Positions 1 to 11,039 of a stretch of 64,000 nucleotides of DNA are shown piece after piece. Made by a program: the position numbers and the translations under genes. The notes under the pieces are model-generated. The model had not been told where the DNA came from, did not search any database, and saw only the letters and a list, made by a program, of their open reading frames with translations. Positions within the stretch are counted from its first letter, which is position 1, and each line of letters begins with the position of its first letter. Source of the stretch: Cercis canadensis (Eukaryota > Streptophyta > Magnoliopsida > Fabales > Fabaceae); NCBI GenBank assembly GCA_003255065.1, contig QAOA01000371.1, positions 1 to 64,000 of the forward strand, read 5' to 3'.

Positions 1-547
1 CATGAGAATAATGCAAACTAACAGATTCATATAAGGCTTTTGCAGCACTATCATGGCTGAAATTTTACTCCAAATGCTGGTACAAGGGTCTTAACCTTAG
101 ACTTCACTTTTGCCACTTGAATCCAAAGTGACACAACTAACATAATAATGCAACAAATAGTTACCCTTATACTATTTCACACTTTGAAAACATGACAACA
201 TCTGAGTTTAACTGAACCTACTTTAACTTTTTCTACATGGCTCATATCATATACACAATATCTCATATTTGTGTAAATAGACTTTCACCTTAGCATGACA
301 GCATTTGAATCTAACTGAACCCACCTTAACTTTTTCCATACGGCTCATATCTTACAAACCGTCTCACATTTGTGTAGATAGACTTTCACCTTAGGATGTA
401 CCACACTAGTGTCAATAAGCTGTTAACTTTTCTCTTCCTTTTTCAGTATCATCTAGGCAGAGGAGCAACAGGTACAACAAGTATCCACTAATAGTTGCAA
501 GAAAGACACATGCATAGAGATATAGAGAAGAAAAACATAAAACTTGC
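1..547. other. Intron 2 of the dioxygenase gene (partial), with a two-copy tandem repeat
   Basis: This stretch lies downstream (minus strand) of exon 2 of the dioxygenase gene that ends at 548. I find no sequence coding for the expected third exon, so the intron runs past the window edge. It holds an imperfect two-copy tandem repeat of about 103 bp, roughly 189-300 and 301-405. Both copies contain the phrases 'taactttttc', 'ggctcatatc' and 'gactttcacctta'. Confidence 0.55.
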
Positions 548-3067
548 CTGTAGAAAATCACCAATGTTAATTACTAGGGCCCCAGGTACAGGGGGAATAT
601 CAATCCACTTGTCCTCATAAAGAACCTGGAGGCCTCCAATATGGTCTTGGAGAAGCACTGTGAGAAAATCATTATCCGAATGCTTGGTGGTTCCCAAAGT
701 TAATTCTGGTTCAGGACAAGCAGGATAGTAATGTCCAAGATCCAGAAGACCCTCAGCACAACCCATATCTTTTAAATGGTTTGGATTTAGCCCAAGAGCT
801 TCTGATAATAACTCAAACAGAAAAATCCCCAATTCCATTATGTGTTTCCCATATTCCAGTAGTATGTCTCTGCAATCAAATGTAGTAAAATAAAAAAGAA
901 TTAGCAACTAAGTGGCATCGACTTCTTAGGCTTGCTAATGAAATTTCTGTTGAATGTAGTTTGTAAATGAGTTGTGGAACTAAGTCCACATTGGATAAAT
1001 TAATGAAAAGATAAGGCTTTATAAAAGGCAAACAAAAGCTAATATTAAAATTGATATATGAGCTACACAAGCTCATGAATCCTAGTGTTAGTATTTCTGA
1101 CTTAGAGGCTTAGAGGAAGAAGAGCAGAAAAACTTAAAGCTATATGCGGCAAATATTGTTCTTTGTCTTCTTACCTTTTTCATTCATCTTAGTTGCTATA
1201 TATACACCAAAGTTAATTATTTGTACATGCTCATACCTAGACCATACCATACTATACTAGTCAACAACAACTATTTCAGTTTATCTAAACTAGCAAGTAA
1301 CATAACACATCAACATCAAATTTTCTACAATAACAAAAAAGAAATATTTCCTATCTTAGAACATAGAAAAATCTCTTAGTTCAACACCTAGTCTATTTGC
1401 TAGCAAATCAAAGATGCTTAAATGTCTTTGATTAGCACTTGGGGCATCTTCAGCCTTAATTTGACAAATATTTTAGTATCCGGTTTTATTATTGGACCGG
1501 TTCGGTTCGGGTCGGTTACAACTGTTTGATTAATGTCTATTTTAAACAAACAGTTGTGTCTGTTAATAACTGATCAAACATATTTGTTTAGAGGTGTCTT
1601 TTCAAGTCTATAAAAGGGAAGTTCCAAATGAATTAAGTTTCACGTTTTTCTATTGAGAGTTTTTAAAGTTTTGTTGTATTCTGAGGTAACTTACTTTTAC
1701 AGAGAAGCAATATTACACTCGAGACAATGTAATCATTCATGCCTCAAAGCCAACTATTTTATTGTTTCCCTAATACTATTTCTAACAATTTTTGCTATTG
1801 CAAGAATCCCTTATGTGAAAAGAACCTTTTCAAGAATTACAATTGATGAAATTTTGTTATCTGCAGAAGTTCCAAATGCCTGCTTCTCACCTACCACAGC
1901 AGAAAAATAGCTTCTATTGCCATCAAAGAAAATGGGATTTTGGTTACTGGCCATTAACACCAATAGAAAATTTTAGAGTTTTGTTGTATTTTGAGGTAAC
2001 TTACTTTTACAGAGAAGCAATATTACACTCGAGACAATGTAATCATTTATGCCTCAAAGCCAACTATTTTATTGTTTCCCTAATACTATTTCTAACAATT
2101 TTTTCTATTGCAAGAATCGCTTATGTGAAAAAAACCTTTTCAAGAATTACAATTGATGAAATTTTGTTATCTGCAGAAGTTCCAAATGCCTGCTTCTCAC
2201 CTACCACAGCAGAAAAATAGCTTCTATTGCCACCAAAGAAAATGGGATTTTGGTTACTGGCCATTAACACCAATAGAAACACCAAAATGCACTTCCATTC
2301 GCTGGAAAGCACATTTAAGCTGTTCACTATTAACAGATGGAAACACAATTCATAGCCTGTCCTCCAATTTAAAGGCTCTCAGACAAAATATATTCATCAA
2401 ACCGTGTTTGATCCATTGTGGGTTTTATCAACAAATTCTAGCTGGTCCTTAATTCAATGCATTGGCTAAGAATATGATATTTCATAGCATCACAATAAAT
2501 ACAAACTTTCAAAGTTAAATAGTTTTATCTCTAAACTGTTAGCACATACCTGCATACTTGTGGCAAGTCTTCTGGTTTGGGAGGATTAGGAGCCAGGTAA
2601 CAAAGAAAAGTGTCCCTCCAATTAAGTGCTGGTGAACTATAGAGATCAAAATTGCTATTGTACAAAAAGGGTCTCAATGGATCTCTTGTGTATAGTTCTT
2701 TCTTTACCTCTTCATCTTGCTCATAGAACCTTCTAACCCCATCTTTCATTTCTTCCAGAACACTCACAGGGATGCCATGATTGATCACTTGAAAGAAACC
2801 CCATCTCTCAGATGCTTCTCTGACCTTGTCAACAAGCTCTCTGTGTTTGCTTGGATCTTTATCAATGTCTGCGAGGTCTATAACAGGAATAATGTGCTGT
2901 GAGGGGCCTGAGTTTGAGGCTTTCTCAAATTTATCAGGCGGGTGGTAGAATAAGTGAGGGATCTTTGAAACCCCTGCATCAACAAGCCCTTTAACACCAG
3001 CTTTTGTGTCATCAAAAGCTTTGAGTTCGGCTACTCTATCAGACTCTGGCTTCACTGTTCCTCCCAT
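548..3067 (-). CDS. 2-oxoglutarate/Fe(II) dioxygenase, ACC-oxidase-homolog type, copy A (3' end outside window)
   Basis: The protein belongs to the plant DOXC dioxygenases annotated as 1-aminocyclopropane-1-carboxylate oxidase homologs, soluble enzymes that oxidise small molecules with 2-oxoglutarate and Fe(II); the substrate is unknown. Exon 1 is 3067-2550 and starts at [10 protein letters not shown], the same ATG used by the copy at 17891. An in-frame ATG further upstream exists but is not conserved in copy B. Exon 1 carries the DIOX_N motif [12 protein letters not shown] and ends in LPQVC plus two bases. Exon 2 is 869-548 and restores the codon (R, then [14 protein letters not shown]). It carries [14 protein letters not shown] and the first two metal ligands in HSDNDF. 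The expected final exon, with the second histidine and RxS, is not in the window. Intron 1 is GT-AG. Intron 2 begins GCAAGT, a GC donor. The family is typically three exons and about 365 aa; 279 aa are seen here. Confidence 0.85.
1661..2280. repeat. 310-bp tandem duplication inside intron 1 of the dioxygenase
   Basis: Positions 1661-1970 and 1971-2280 are near-identical (for example 'ttgttgtatt' at 1671 and 1981). Copy B of the segmental duplication holds a single unit at about 16,811-17,107, so the tandem doubling is specific to copy A. The open frames inside are by-products of the repeat; I see no protein family in them. Confidence 0.85.
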
Positions 3068-4641
3068 TTCACTTGTGCCAGTAACCACAGAAAATCTAAT
3101 CTTTGAAGCTTCAGACTTACAACAACCGTACACATTACAAATTCCACAATTAATAATTTTAAGTTGCTAGAAAGTTTTTTTAATAAGATCAAATAGAAGT
3201 GTTATTGAATATATAATTTGTATTCAGTTATGTATGGTTTTTAACTGTAGAGCCATAAACGATTGGCCATTATTCAGTATGTATTGATGCCATTTTTTAT
3301 AATGTGCATCATAGTCTTTGCCTTTATTTATGATGTCAAATAGTTAGCCATGAAATTATAAGATAAATCATATTATGAGTAAGAAAAAAATCTAAATTGG
3401 TATAATTAAATTTAAATGTTACTATATATGTACATCATATAAGATAGTGCACACCACACATAATGAGATTTAGTAATTATTTTTGCAATCAATGAAATTT
3501 GAACCAGGGAAAGAAGAGTGAGGAGATTAATCTTATGACTAAGAACACATTCTACTGAGCTAAAACACTTTCTCAATACTGAGCTAAAACTCTTTCTCAA
3601 CACAATATGAGATTATGTAAGAAAAATTAGTGTGTAATTATTAATTAAGCACTATTACTCTAAAGTTACAAACATTTAATGTGACTTGGTTAAAGTGAGT
3701 TACTTCATGAGCCACTTTCTTTGCTCACGATTGGGACATCCACAAGTTGAGACGAAGTAGAGATTTGGATAATGGTAGTGGTAGCTGCAAAGAATGTTGA
3801 AATTTGTCCTCTCCTCCTTCCCCTCAATCTTGTTATGTCAAAAGTGAGATTTGGTAAGCTATATAAGGGGTAGCGCTGCTATCTTAAATTCTAATGAAAC
3901 CTATATCAAAAAATTAGTGTCATTATAAAAAATTTAAAAAATTGAATCATACAATATATAATATAAACGTTTATTTCAAGGTGTAAAATTCTTTGATTTA
4001 TAATCTCATCGTTCAGATTGAAGGGCTACATCTTATGAATATCCTCACTAAATTTTAGCTTAATCTAATGGTGGGACTCGGCCCAAAATACCAAAATCAT
4101 AATTTTTCATCTAACCGCAAAATTTAGACTTTTTCACCGTTAGATCGAGCTGAAATTTAATTGGTAGATTCACAAGACGTAGCTCTTCAATCTGAACGGT
4201 GGGATTATAAATCAGAAAACTTTACACCTTGAAATAAACCTAAGAATTTTGACTTAAAAATAAATAGACTAAACTTGTACATTTTATGAATATAGAGAGA
4301 CTCAATAGTTCATTTTTAAAGAAGAGGGACCAAAACGTTTAAGTGATTAAAATAGAGGAACCAAAATTGTAATTAAGCTTAAATATTATTTTATGTTCTC
4401 GCTGAAATTTATAGTATATTCTACTTTTGAAATACGTTCGTCTCCTCCTTCACCTTAAATTTTATACACTAAAAATATTATTCTACGTTTCTCGCTTTTT
4501 ATTTTTTAATAATTTCTATTTCCTCTTGCTGCCATCCCCATTCCAGATAGGTATTCAACCTACGCTTGTCTAAATCAATCTTGCTTTTGTCTCTCAAATT
4601 GAAATCCCACTCAGAAAGGCACAAACTTTGGGCTCAATTCA
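3068..4641. other. Intergenic region between divergent dioxygenase and PPR genes
   Basis: This is the shared upstream region of two divergently transcribed genes. From 3068 to about 3960, and again from about 4490 to 4641, it matches copy B (17892 to about 18,715 and 18,960-19,111). The middle part (about 3960-4490) does not match copy B and contains a foldback element. No gene is seen. Confidence 0.6.
3969..4239. mobile_element. Foldback (MITE-like) element upstream of PPR gene A
   Basis: The left end (3969-3987, gtttatttcaaggtgtaaa) is the reverse complement of the right end (4221-4239). The pairing continues inward through 'attgaagggctac...' against 'gtagctcttcaat', giving arms of about 100 bp around a short centre. 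It lies in a segment absent from the equivalent place in copy B. No clear target-site duplication was found and the superfamily is not assigned. Confidence 0.65.
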
Positions 4642-6564
4642 ATGCTGCGAACAAATACTAGAGCTTCTTCTATTTGTCCCTTCTCTTGGTCTTGGAATCC
4701 AACTTATTCTTCTCTCAGCAACGCCGCTGCTCCAGAAATCGATGAGAACAAAAGCAGAAACCACTTGTTCAATTCAATTACAGATCTATGCAGCTCTGAT
4801 AAATTCAAAAGTGTTGAGGAAAAGCCCACTAACACTCACCTTTTTTCTGCGCTCACAACCTTGCATGCTCATGAAATGGATGAGAGCAAAAAGAGAATTT
4901 TTTTTTTGAAATCGGTGAGAAATCAATGTAGGTCTGGCCAACTCAAAAATGTCGATCATGCTTTACGTTTATTTCATATTATGCTTACATTAAATCCTTT
5001 GCCATCTCCAGCGGACTTTGTGCTACTATTAGGAGTGATTGTGAGGATGAAGGATTATACAAGTGCAATTTCTTTGATTAAACGTATGCATTCCTTAGGC
5101 GTCAGACCTAATGTCTATAGTCTTACTGTTTTGATCAATTGTTATTGCCGTTTGAAGCAATCGGGTTTTGGGTTCTCAATTCTGGGGACTATGTTCAAAC
5201 TTGGTTGGGAGCCTAACACGGTGACTCTTACCACTCTAATCAATGGGCTTTGTTTGGAAGGCAACATGCATCAAGTGGCAACATTACTTGAACGTATGCA
5301 ACAGATTGGATGTCCGCCCAATATTAAGACTTATGGAGGGATTATTAATGGATTATGCAAGATTGGTAACACAAGTACAGCTCTAAAGTGTCTTAGGAAG
5401 ATGGAGGAGAGAAATTTCCAGCCAGATGTAGTGCTTTACAGCACAATTATAGATAGTTTGTGCAAAGATCGAATGGTAAGCGAGGCTTTAAAGTTAAGCG
5501 TAGAAATGGCCAGCAATGGTATTCAACCCAATGTTGTCTCTTACACTTGCCTAATTCAAGGTTTATGTAATTTTGGTAGATGGAAAGATGCTAGTACTCT
5601 GTTGAAGGAGATGCTGCAAAAGAGAATCATGCCAAATAAGCAAACCTTCAGTATACTGGTGGACACATATTGCAAAGAGGGTATGATAAAGGAGGCGGAA
5701 GACATAATGGATATGATGATCAAAATAGGGGAGGAGCCTGATGTGGTCACCTATAGTTCTTTGATTGATGGCTATTGTTTGCAAAGCCAAATGGACAAGG
5801 CCATGGAAGTACTCAAATCTATGGTTGACAGAGGCTGCTCACCAAATGTTGTAACTTATAGCTCATTGATCCATGGATATTGTAGAGAGAAGAACATTGA
5901 AAAAGCCATTAATCTTTTCAATGAAATGGTTAATAATGGATTGATTCCAAATGTTGTGACCTGGACCACTCTCATAGGAGGGTACTGCCAATCTGGTAGA
6001 CCACACACTGCAATAGAGCTGTTTTACAAGATGCACAAATATGACCAAGTTCCAAATATCCAGACTTGTGCTGTTTTACTGGATGGCTTATGCAATTGCC
6101 TGCTTATTGACGAGGCAATATCATTGCTTGAAGTGATGGAGAAGAGTAGTTTGGATCTTGACATCGTGATTTACAATGTTATGCTTAATGGATTGTGCAG
6201 TACTGGAAAATTGGATCCTGCAAGAGAACTGTTTTCTTCATTATCAGCCAAAGGGTTGCAGATTGATATTTATACTTATAACATAATGATCAAGGGACTC
6301 TGTAAAAAAGGTTTACTGGATGAAGCTGAAGACTTGCTTAATAATATGGAAGAGAATGGTTACCCACCTGATAGCTGCAGTTATAATGTCTATGTACAAG
6401 GATTGTTGCAAAATAATGACTCTTCAAGGTCAATGAAATACCTTCAAATAATGAGAGGCAAAGGCTTTTCAGCAGATGCAACCACTACAAGTATGTTTGT
6501 GGACTTCATGTCTGCCAGTCCAGAAGATAAAGCAATCCAAGAATTTCTTGGAAAGTCTGTTTGA
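4642..6564 (+). CDS. P-class pentatricopeptide repeat protein, RFL/RPF2-like, copy A
   Basis: A single-exon gene of 640 codons. Residues 1-32 are rich in S, R and N with no early acids and look like a mitochondrial presequence. The repeats form 14 uninterrupted 35-residue P-type PPR motifs from about residue 123 to 612, plus a partial motif to 640. The order and wording of the repeats (for example QCRSGQLKNVDHALRLF, INGLCKIGN, IDSLCK) resemble Arabidopsis RFL/RPF2 proteins. These bind mitochondrial transcripts, shape their 5' ends or silence aberrant ORFs, and include cytoplasmic-male-sterility restorers. There is no E, DYW or SMR domain. By the 5/35 residue code, motifs 2-14 read about A,A,?,A,A,G,A,A,A,?,U,U,U. 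The start ATG at 4642 is conserved in copy B. A longer frame beginning with TTG 14 bases upstream is a shadow. Confidence 0.93.
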   Translation: MLRTNTRASSICPFSWSWNPTYSSLSNAAAPEIDENKSRNHLFNSITDLCSSDKFKSVEEKPTNTHLFSALTTLHAHEMDESKKRIFFLKSVRNQCRSGQLKNVDHALRLFHIMLTLNPLPSPADFVLLLGVIVRMKDYTSAISLIKRMHSLGVRPNVYSLTVLINCYCRLKQSGFGFSILGTMFKLGWEPNTVTLTTLINGLCLEGNMHQVATLLERMQQIGCPPNIKTYGGIINGLCKIGNTSTALKCLRKMEERNFQPDVVLYSTIIDSLCKDRMVSEALKLSVEMASNGIQPNVVSYTCLIQGLCNFGRWKDASTLLKEMLQKRIMPNKQTFSILVDTYCKEGMIKEAEDIMDMMIKIGEEPDVVTYSSLIDGYCLQSQMDKAMEVLKSMVDRGCSPNVVTYSSLIHGYCREKNIEKAINLFNEMVNNGLIPNVVTWTTLIGGYCQSGRPHTAIELFYKMHKYDQVPNIQTCAVLLDGLCNCLLIDEAISLLEVMEKSSLDLDIVIYNVMLNGLCSTGKLDPARELFSSLSAKGLQIDIYTYNIMIKGLCKKGLLDEAEDLLNNMEENGYPPDSCSYNVYVQGLLQNNDSSRSMKYLQIMRGKGFSADATTTSMFVDFMSASPEDKAIQEFLGKSV

Positions 6565-7507
6565 TGCTTGCTTCTTGATGTTCCTTCATGGGATGCAACC
6601 CTGTGTTTGGTGCTTCACATCTTTGTAAGTGGAAGGATTATATACAGTTAAGACTAAACTGTCATTGGCCAAGGTCATATGTGCTGCTACATTACTGCTG
6701 GTTGCACAGAATGATGAAACTAGTGTATCTCCTATATTTTACTAGTAGCGAGTGGCTTCCCTGTAATTGTAAGTTTTCCAAGCTCTAATTGTGACTTTTC
6801 TTTTGAAAGCTCTTCTAACCAGCTTAAAATAGATCATATGTATGCTCTGTTGAATTTTTGAAACTCAATGTTTTGCTTGCTTTTCTGGGGCCGGGGATGA
6901 TGCATCTGATTTACATTTGTATATTTTCTTGAAGTTGCAAGAAAATGTATCAATGCAGTATATCAAATTTCAAGGTTGTATTATGTGGCCAACGAACTTT
7001 CCAATGTTGCTAGCTAGTAAAATTTAACAAAGCTCATTAAGCAGCATATGTAACTCTGTTTTGCAGCAAAGATTAGCAATACTATTAATGTTTATCCTTG
7101 TTTGTCTTAAATCATTTTCTTGATTTGTCATGTTTATGGAGACTTAGGACTTTGAGCCTCTGCTAGTGAGTCAAACAAAGAACAAGCCAATGTCTTTACT
7201 TTCTCCGAGTATTCAATCACAATTTCTCTGCAAGTTCATTATCTACAACTCATCAATCATAGCAAAATTTTCACTTTAGAGGGTTTAAAAATGAATTTAG
7301 AAATGGCCATCATAAAGAGCAAAACTGTGGGTTCACTAGAAATGTAATCATATAAGAGTTCAGATATCCATTGCTAGAAATGTGGAATGGATATCATGAA
7401 TCAAGATCAAAAGGCGAAACTATGCTAAGGAAATTAATGAATTGTTAACAAGTCCTAGCATGTCCAAGGGCTAATACCAACATAATTATATATTATCACA
7501 CACACAC
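6565..7507. other. 3' flank of PPR gene A
   Basis: Transcribed tail and spacer, colinear with 21035-21942 in copy B and very similar to it. It starts 'tgcttgcttcttgatgttcc', a tail that recurs after the PPR half-gene at 9437. The region to the right holds the dead dioxygenase exon. Nothing else recognisable is seen. Confidence 0.5.
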
Positions 7508-8006
7508 CTGCAGACTGCTGGTATTTCTTCTGGTTTGGGTGGATGTGGAGCCATGTAACATCCAAGTGTATCCCTCCAATTCGTGGTCGTGTCTTTGTAC
7601 AAACTATAATTGGAAATATAGATAACTTTCTTGCGAGGATCACGGGTGTAAAACTCTTTCCTAACCTCCACATCTTGTTCATGAAATCTGCAAGCTCCAT
7701 TGATCATGTCATCCAAAACTTATTACTTGAAAGAAGCCCCCATTTCCACATGCATTTCTAACTTTTCCCACAACTTCAGTTCTTTGAATAGGCTCACTAA
7801 GGATTCTGAACTTTGAGATAAATGATGGGGATACTGAACTTTGATTCATTGGCTGTGGCTGATCTCTCATTTTTAAACTATCCACAGTGAAAAATACATG
7901 AAACTTTTGTGACACCAGCCTTTGAATCATCAAATGTTTTAAGTTCACTTTTCCTGTCATAAGTGGAAATAGGTCCTGCCTTCAATTCACTTGTGCTTGT
8001 GGCCAT
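7508..8006 (-). pseudogene. Second ACC-oxidase-homolog dioxygenase, exon 1 only, broken, copy A
   Basis: Reading leftward from an ATG at 8006 the frame opens MATSTSELKAGPISTYDRKS, a normal family start, then reaches a stop after VSCIFHCG. Later pieces of the same exon follow in other frames: FRILSEP, CGNGGFFQV, CRFHEQDVEVRKEFYTRDP and NWRDTLGCYMAPHPPKPEE. The exon still ends with a good donor (ctgcag|gtgtgt at 7508/7507). Compared with copy B there is a 24-bp deletion between direct repeats (tgacaccagc) and a 20-bp deletion in the NHGIP region. Exons 2 and 3 are absent; the PPR gene lies where they should be. This is a host-gene relic. Confidence 0.85.
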
Positions 8007-8031
8007 CTTATTTACAAACTAGCTTTGCTTT

Positions 8032-8859
8032 GCTATAATTTTTTCTAAAGAATGCTTTATTTATAGGCATGAAGGGTAGGGAATGTGAATCCTTTGTTTA
8101 TAATGTTCCATATGGTAACTGAACTTAGATGCAAAAGCACCCTTTTTTCTTTCCCAGTAATTTCTGCATATAGGACTATTGAAATAAAGTCCAATAAACG
8201 CACAGCATTTTGAACAAATAAATGAATAAATAAAAGTAAAAAAAAAACTTTGATTTAGAAAGGGATGAAATTCTCTATCTTCTGCTACTTCTGTTTACCA
8301 GATCTTGTAACTTATAACTCATTGATCCAGGGATATTGTAGAAAGAAGAGCATTGAAGCAGTGCTCAATCTTTTCAATGAAATGGTTAATAATGGATTGA
8401 TTCCTGATGTTGTGACCTGTAACATTCTTATGGGAGGGTTCTGCAGCTATAATTTTTTCTAAAGAATGCTTTATTTATAGGCATGAAGGGTGGGGAATGT
8501 GAATCCTTTGTTTATAATGTTCCATATGGTAACTGAACTTAGATGCAAAAGCACCCTTTTTTCTTTCCCAGTAATTTCTGCATATAGGACTATTGAAATA
8601 AAGTCCAATAAATGCACAGCATTTTGAACAAATAAATGAATAAATAAAAGTAAAAAAAAAAAAACTTTGATTTAGAAAGGGATGAAATTCTCTATCTTCT
8701 GCTACTTCTGTTTACCAGATCTTGTAACTTATAATTCATTGATCCAGGGATATTGTAGAAAGAAGAACATTGAAGCAGCGCTCAATCTTTTCAATGAAAT
8801 GGTTAATAATGGATGGATTCCTGATGTTGTGACCTGTAACATTCTTATGGGAGGGTTCT
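8032..8859. repeat. 414-bp tandem duplication at the PPR half-gene junction
   Basis: The segment 8032-8445 recurs at 8446-8859 with few changes ('gctataattttttct' at 8032 and 8446). Each unit contains the upstream flank of the dead dioxygenase plus the first motif of the PPR fragment. The equivalent flank in copy B (23,398-23,660) is present once and is not followed by this PPR piece. Confidence 0.85.
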
Positions 8860-9436
8860 GCCAAGTTGGAAGATCACAGGCTGCAATAGAGCTGTTTTAT
8901 AGCATGCACAACTACGGCCAAGTTCCAAATGTCCGGACCTGTGCGATTTTACTGGATAGGATATGCAAATCCCAGCTCATTGATGAGGCAATATCATTGT
9001 TTCAAGTGGTGGAGAAGAGTAGTTTGGATCTTAACATTGTGATTTACAATATTATTCTTGATGGATTGTGTGGTGCGGAAAATTGGATGCAGCAAGAGAA
9101 CTCTTTTCATCTTTACCAGCCAAAGGCTTGCAAGTTGATGTTTATACTTATACCATAATGATCAAGGGGCTCTCTAAAGAAGGTTTACTGGATGAAGCTG
9201 AAGACTTGCTTATTAATATGAAGGAGAATGGTTGCTTACCAAATCGTTGCACTTATAATGTCTATGTGCAAGGATTGCTGCAAAATAATGACTCTTCAAG
9301 GTCAATGAAATACCTTCAAATAATGAAAACAAGAGGTTTTTCAGCAGATGTGACCACAATGACTATGTTTCAGGACTGCATGTCTGCCAATCCAGAAGAT
9401 AAAGCAATCCAAGAATTTGTTGCAAACCCTGTTTGA
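8291..9436 (+). pseudogene. C-terminal half of a third RFL-type PPR gene
   Basis: From 8708 the sequence reads as PPR motifs equivalent to motifs 9-14 and the tail of the intact genes (LPDLVTYNSLIQGYCRKKN through EDKAIQEFVANPV, stop at 9436). It is followed by a PPR-type 3' flank. The 5' half is missing; the coding sequence joins abruptly to non-coding flank just after 'tgctacttctg'. A first copy of the opening motif lies at 8291-8445 because of the 414-bp duplication. One base is missing near 9074 relative to the intact genes (after LDGLCG), which shifts the frame; the following part reads GKLDAARELFSSLPAKGLQV. No start codon or presequence remains, so it is a gene fragment. Confidence 0.88.
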
Positions 9437-10874
9437 TGCTTGCTTCTAGACGTTCCTTTGCGGGATGCAATCCTGTGTTTGGTGCTCCACGACTTCGAAT
9501 GTGGAAGGGTTATGCACAATTAAGGATACAATGTCATGGCCAAAGTCATGTGTGCTGCTACATTAGTGTGGGTTGCACAGGATGATGGTACTTGTCTTTC
9601 TCCTATGTCCTATAATTGTAGACACCCAAGAGACTTGACTTACTGTTGGTGGCTTCCTTTTAATTGTGTATTTATAAGATGCAATTGTGGAACCAGTTTA
9701 AAAATTGATCACAATGAGTAGGCTGATCTTGATTTGGGAAATTGGCTGTTTTTCTTGCTTTTATTTTATTTTTATTTTTATTGTATATTATCTTCTATGA
9801 GATGGAGCTGCTGTTTTATGTATTGATATCTTCTTTGAGTTTTAAAATAATCAATACAGCCTGTGAAGTTTGAAAGTCATATCATGTGGCCAACATAAAG
9901 GGTGAACGATCCTATGTTGTAGGTAGTAATCGTTTAGGGCAGAAATTCTATCTTGGGTTGTTCGAGAGCATATATTTCATAAGATTCAGTAATCTTGCCA
10001 TTAGCACTACCAGAAGTAAACACACTGCATGCTAGCCTCATATTTCCCAGAGTTGATGCCTTCTGGCAGATTGTTGTGATTAACATAATTATACATGTAC
10101 TGATAGCCAGATAACTATATATTCAGAATGCTTCAATTTCAATATATGTTATTTAACTTAAACGGTATATATATTACATGACCCTTTTTTGGATTTAATT
10201 TATGTACCAATACTTCCTTATGACTTCAGAATTCAATGTTACAGTAACACTAACAGGACAGTTAGTAGTATTGGAGTATTCCAACTTAGATTGATTTCCA
10301 CCATTCATTCAGAACTTTTCTAAACTGTTCACGTGAACTTCAAAGGCAATTATGATCTATCCAGTACTTGATGCAGTAGATGAACATGTTGAAAATCAGG
10401 TGAGAATGGTGCAACTAAAAGCAGCAAGAATATTGACATACCAGGTCTGTCATCTTACAGACTTTCCCTTGCTATTATTGATACTTTCTTGCATGCAAAT
10501 TGGCTCTTTCTCTTATTGTTACTTTCTTAAGTAAATTCAATATATAAATACATAGATGAGACTTGGCATACCATATAAGCAATCCCTTTTATAATTTATA
10601 TCTGAACAACCATATTCAAGTGCATGGGACTAGGCTTTTTATATATCAAGTTTCATATTGATTTCATTGTGCAAAGCAATTCAACTTTTGATAAGTAACA
10701 TGCATGCTTATCTTGTTCACCCCTGAAGGAAACTTATGCAGATTGAGCATGCAGCTTGGGTTGGTTTTCCAGTTCTTGATGCTTCATGTCCAATGTTCAC
10801 AAGACTCAAAAGGTCACAATTGAAGGATCAATTATTGAGGTGAGCCATAGCCAGTTCTAAGAACATCAAGATCA
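9437..10874. other. Spacer private to copy A, with two exon-like scraps
   Basis: This spacer has no counterpart in copy B. It begins with the PPR-type 3' flank to about 9,720. Two plus-strand segments look like exons. The segment 10340-10443 reads MIYPVLDAVDEHVENQ and onward, ending before gtctgtc. The segment 10741-10841 sits between 'tatgcag' and 'gtgagc' and reads IEHAAWVGFPVLDASCPMF. I do not recognise the family, and no longer frame joins them to a gene. Confidence 0.3.
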
Positions 10875-11039
10875 CTACGTGTAATTGTTATGTTCACAAA
10901 TTGAATGTAATAGTGAGGAGTTTCCATCAATGCCCTTCACATAATTATGTTCCAAGTAATCTTTCAAAGAATTTCCCGGGCCTTGATGCTTTGCTAAGAC
11001 TCTGTGCTGAACACTAAAGAACTTGTCATTCGTCAGAAG
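10875..11039 (-). pseudogene. Orphan last exon of an ACC-oxidase-homolog dioxygenase
   Basis: After a good acceptor (tttctttgcag at 11,040) the minus strand reads LLTNDKFFSVQHRVLAKHQG and then jumps to SLKDYLEHNYVKGIDGNSSL. This is the beginning and end of the usual third exon. The middle, which carries the RxS 2-oxoglutarate-binding motif and about 40 residues, is deleted. The normal C-terminus is replaced by a short run to a stop at 10875. No exon 1 or 2 is found to its right, so this is a relic of a further dioxygenase copy. It is absent from copy B. Confidence 0.8.

Noticed and set aside
1653-2452. Three overlapping plus-strand frames of 85-125 codons
   Set aside because: They are made by the 310-bp tandem duplication inside a dioxygenase intron and contain no domain.
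4628-4909. Overlapping frame of 93 codons at the start of PPR gene A, also seen at 19098-19388
   Set aside because: It begins with TTG, not ATG, ends inside the PPR gene and has no family features. Its conservation follows from the PPR gene sharing the same bases.
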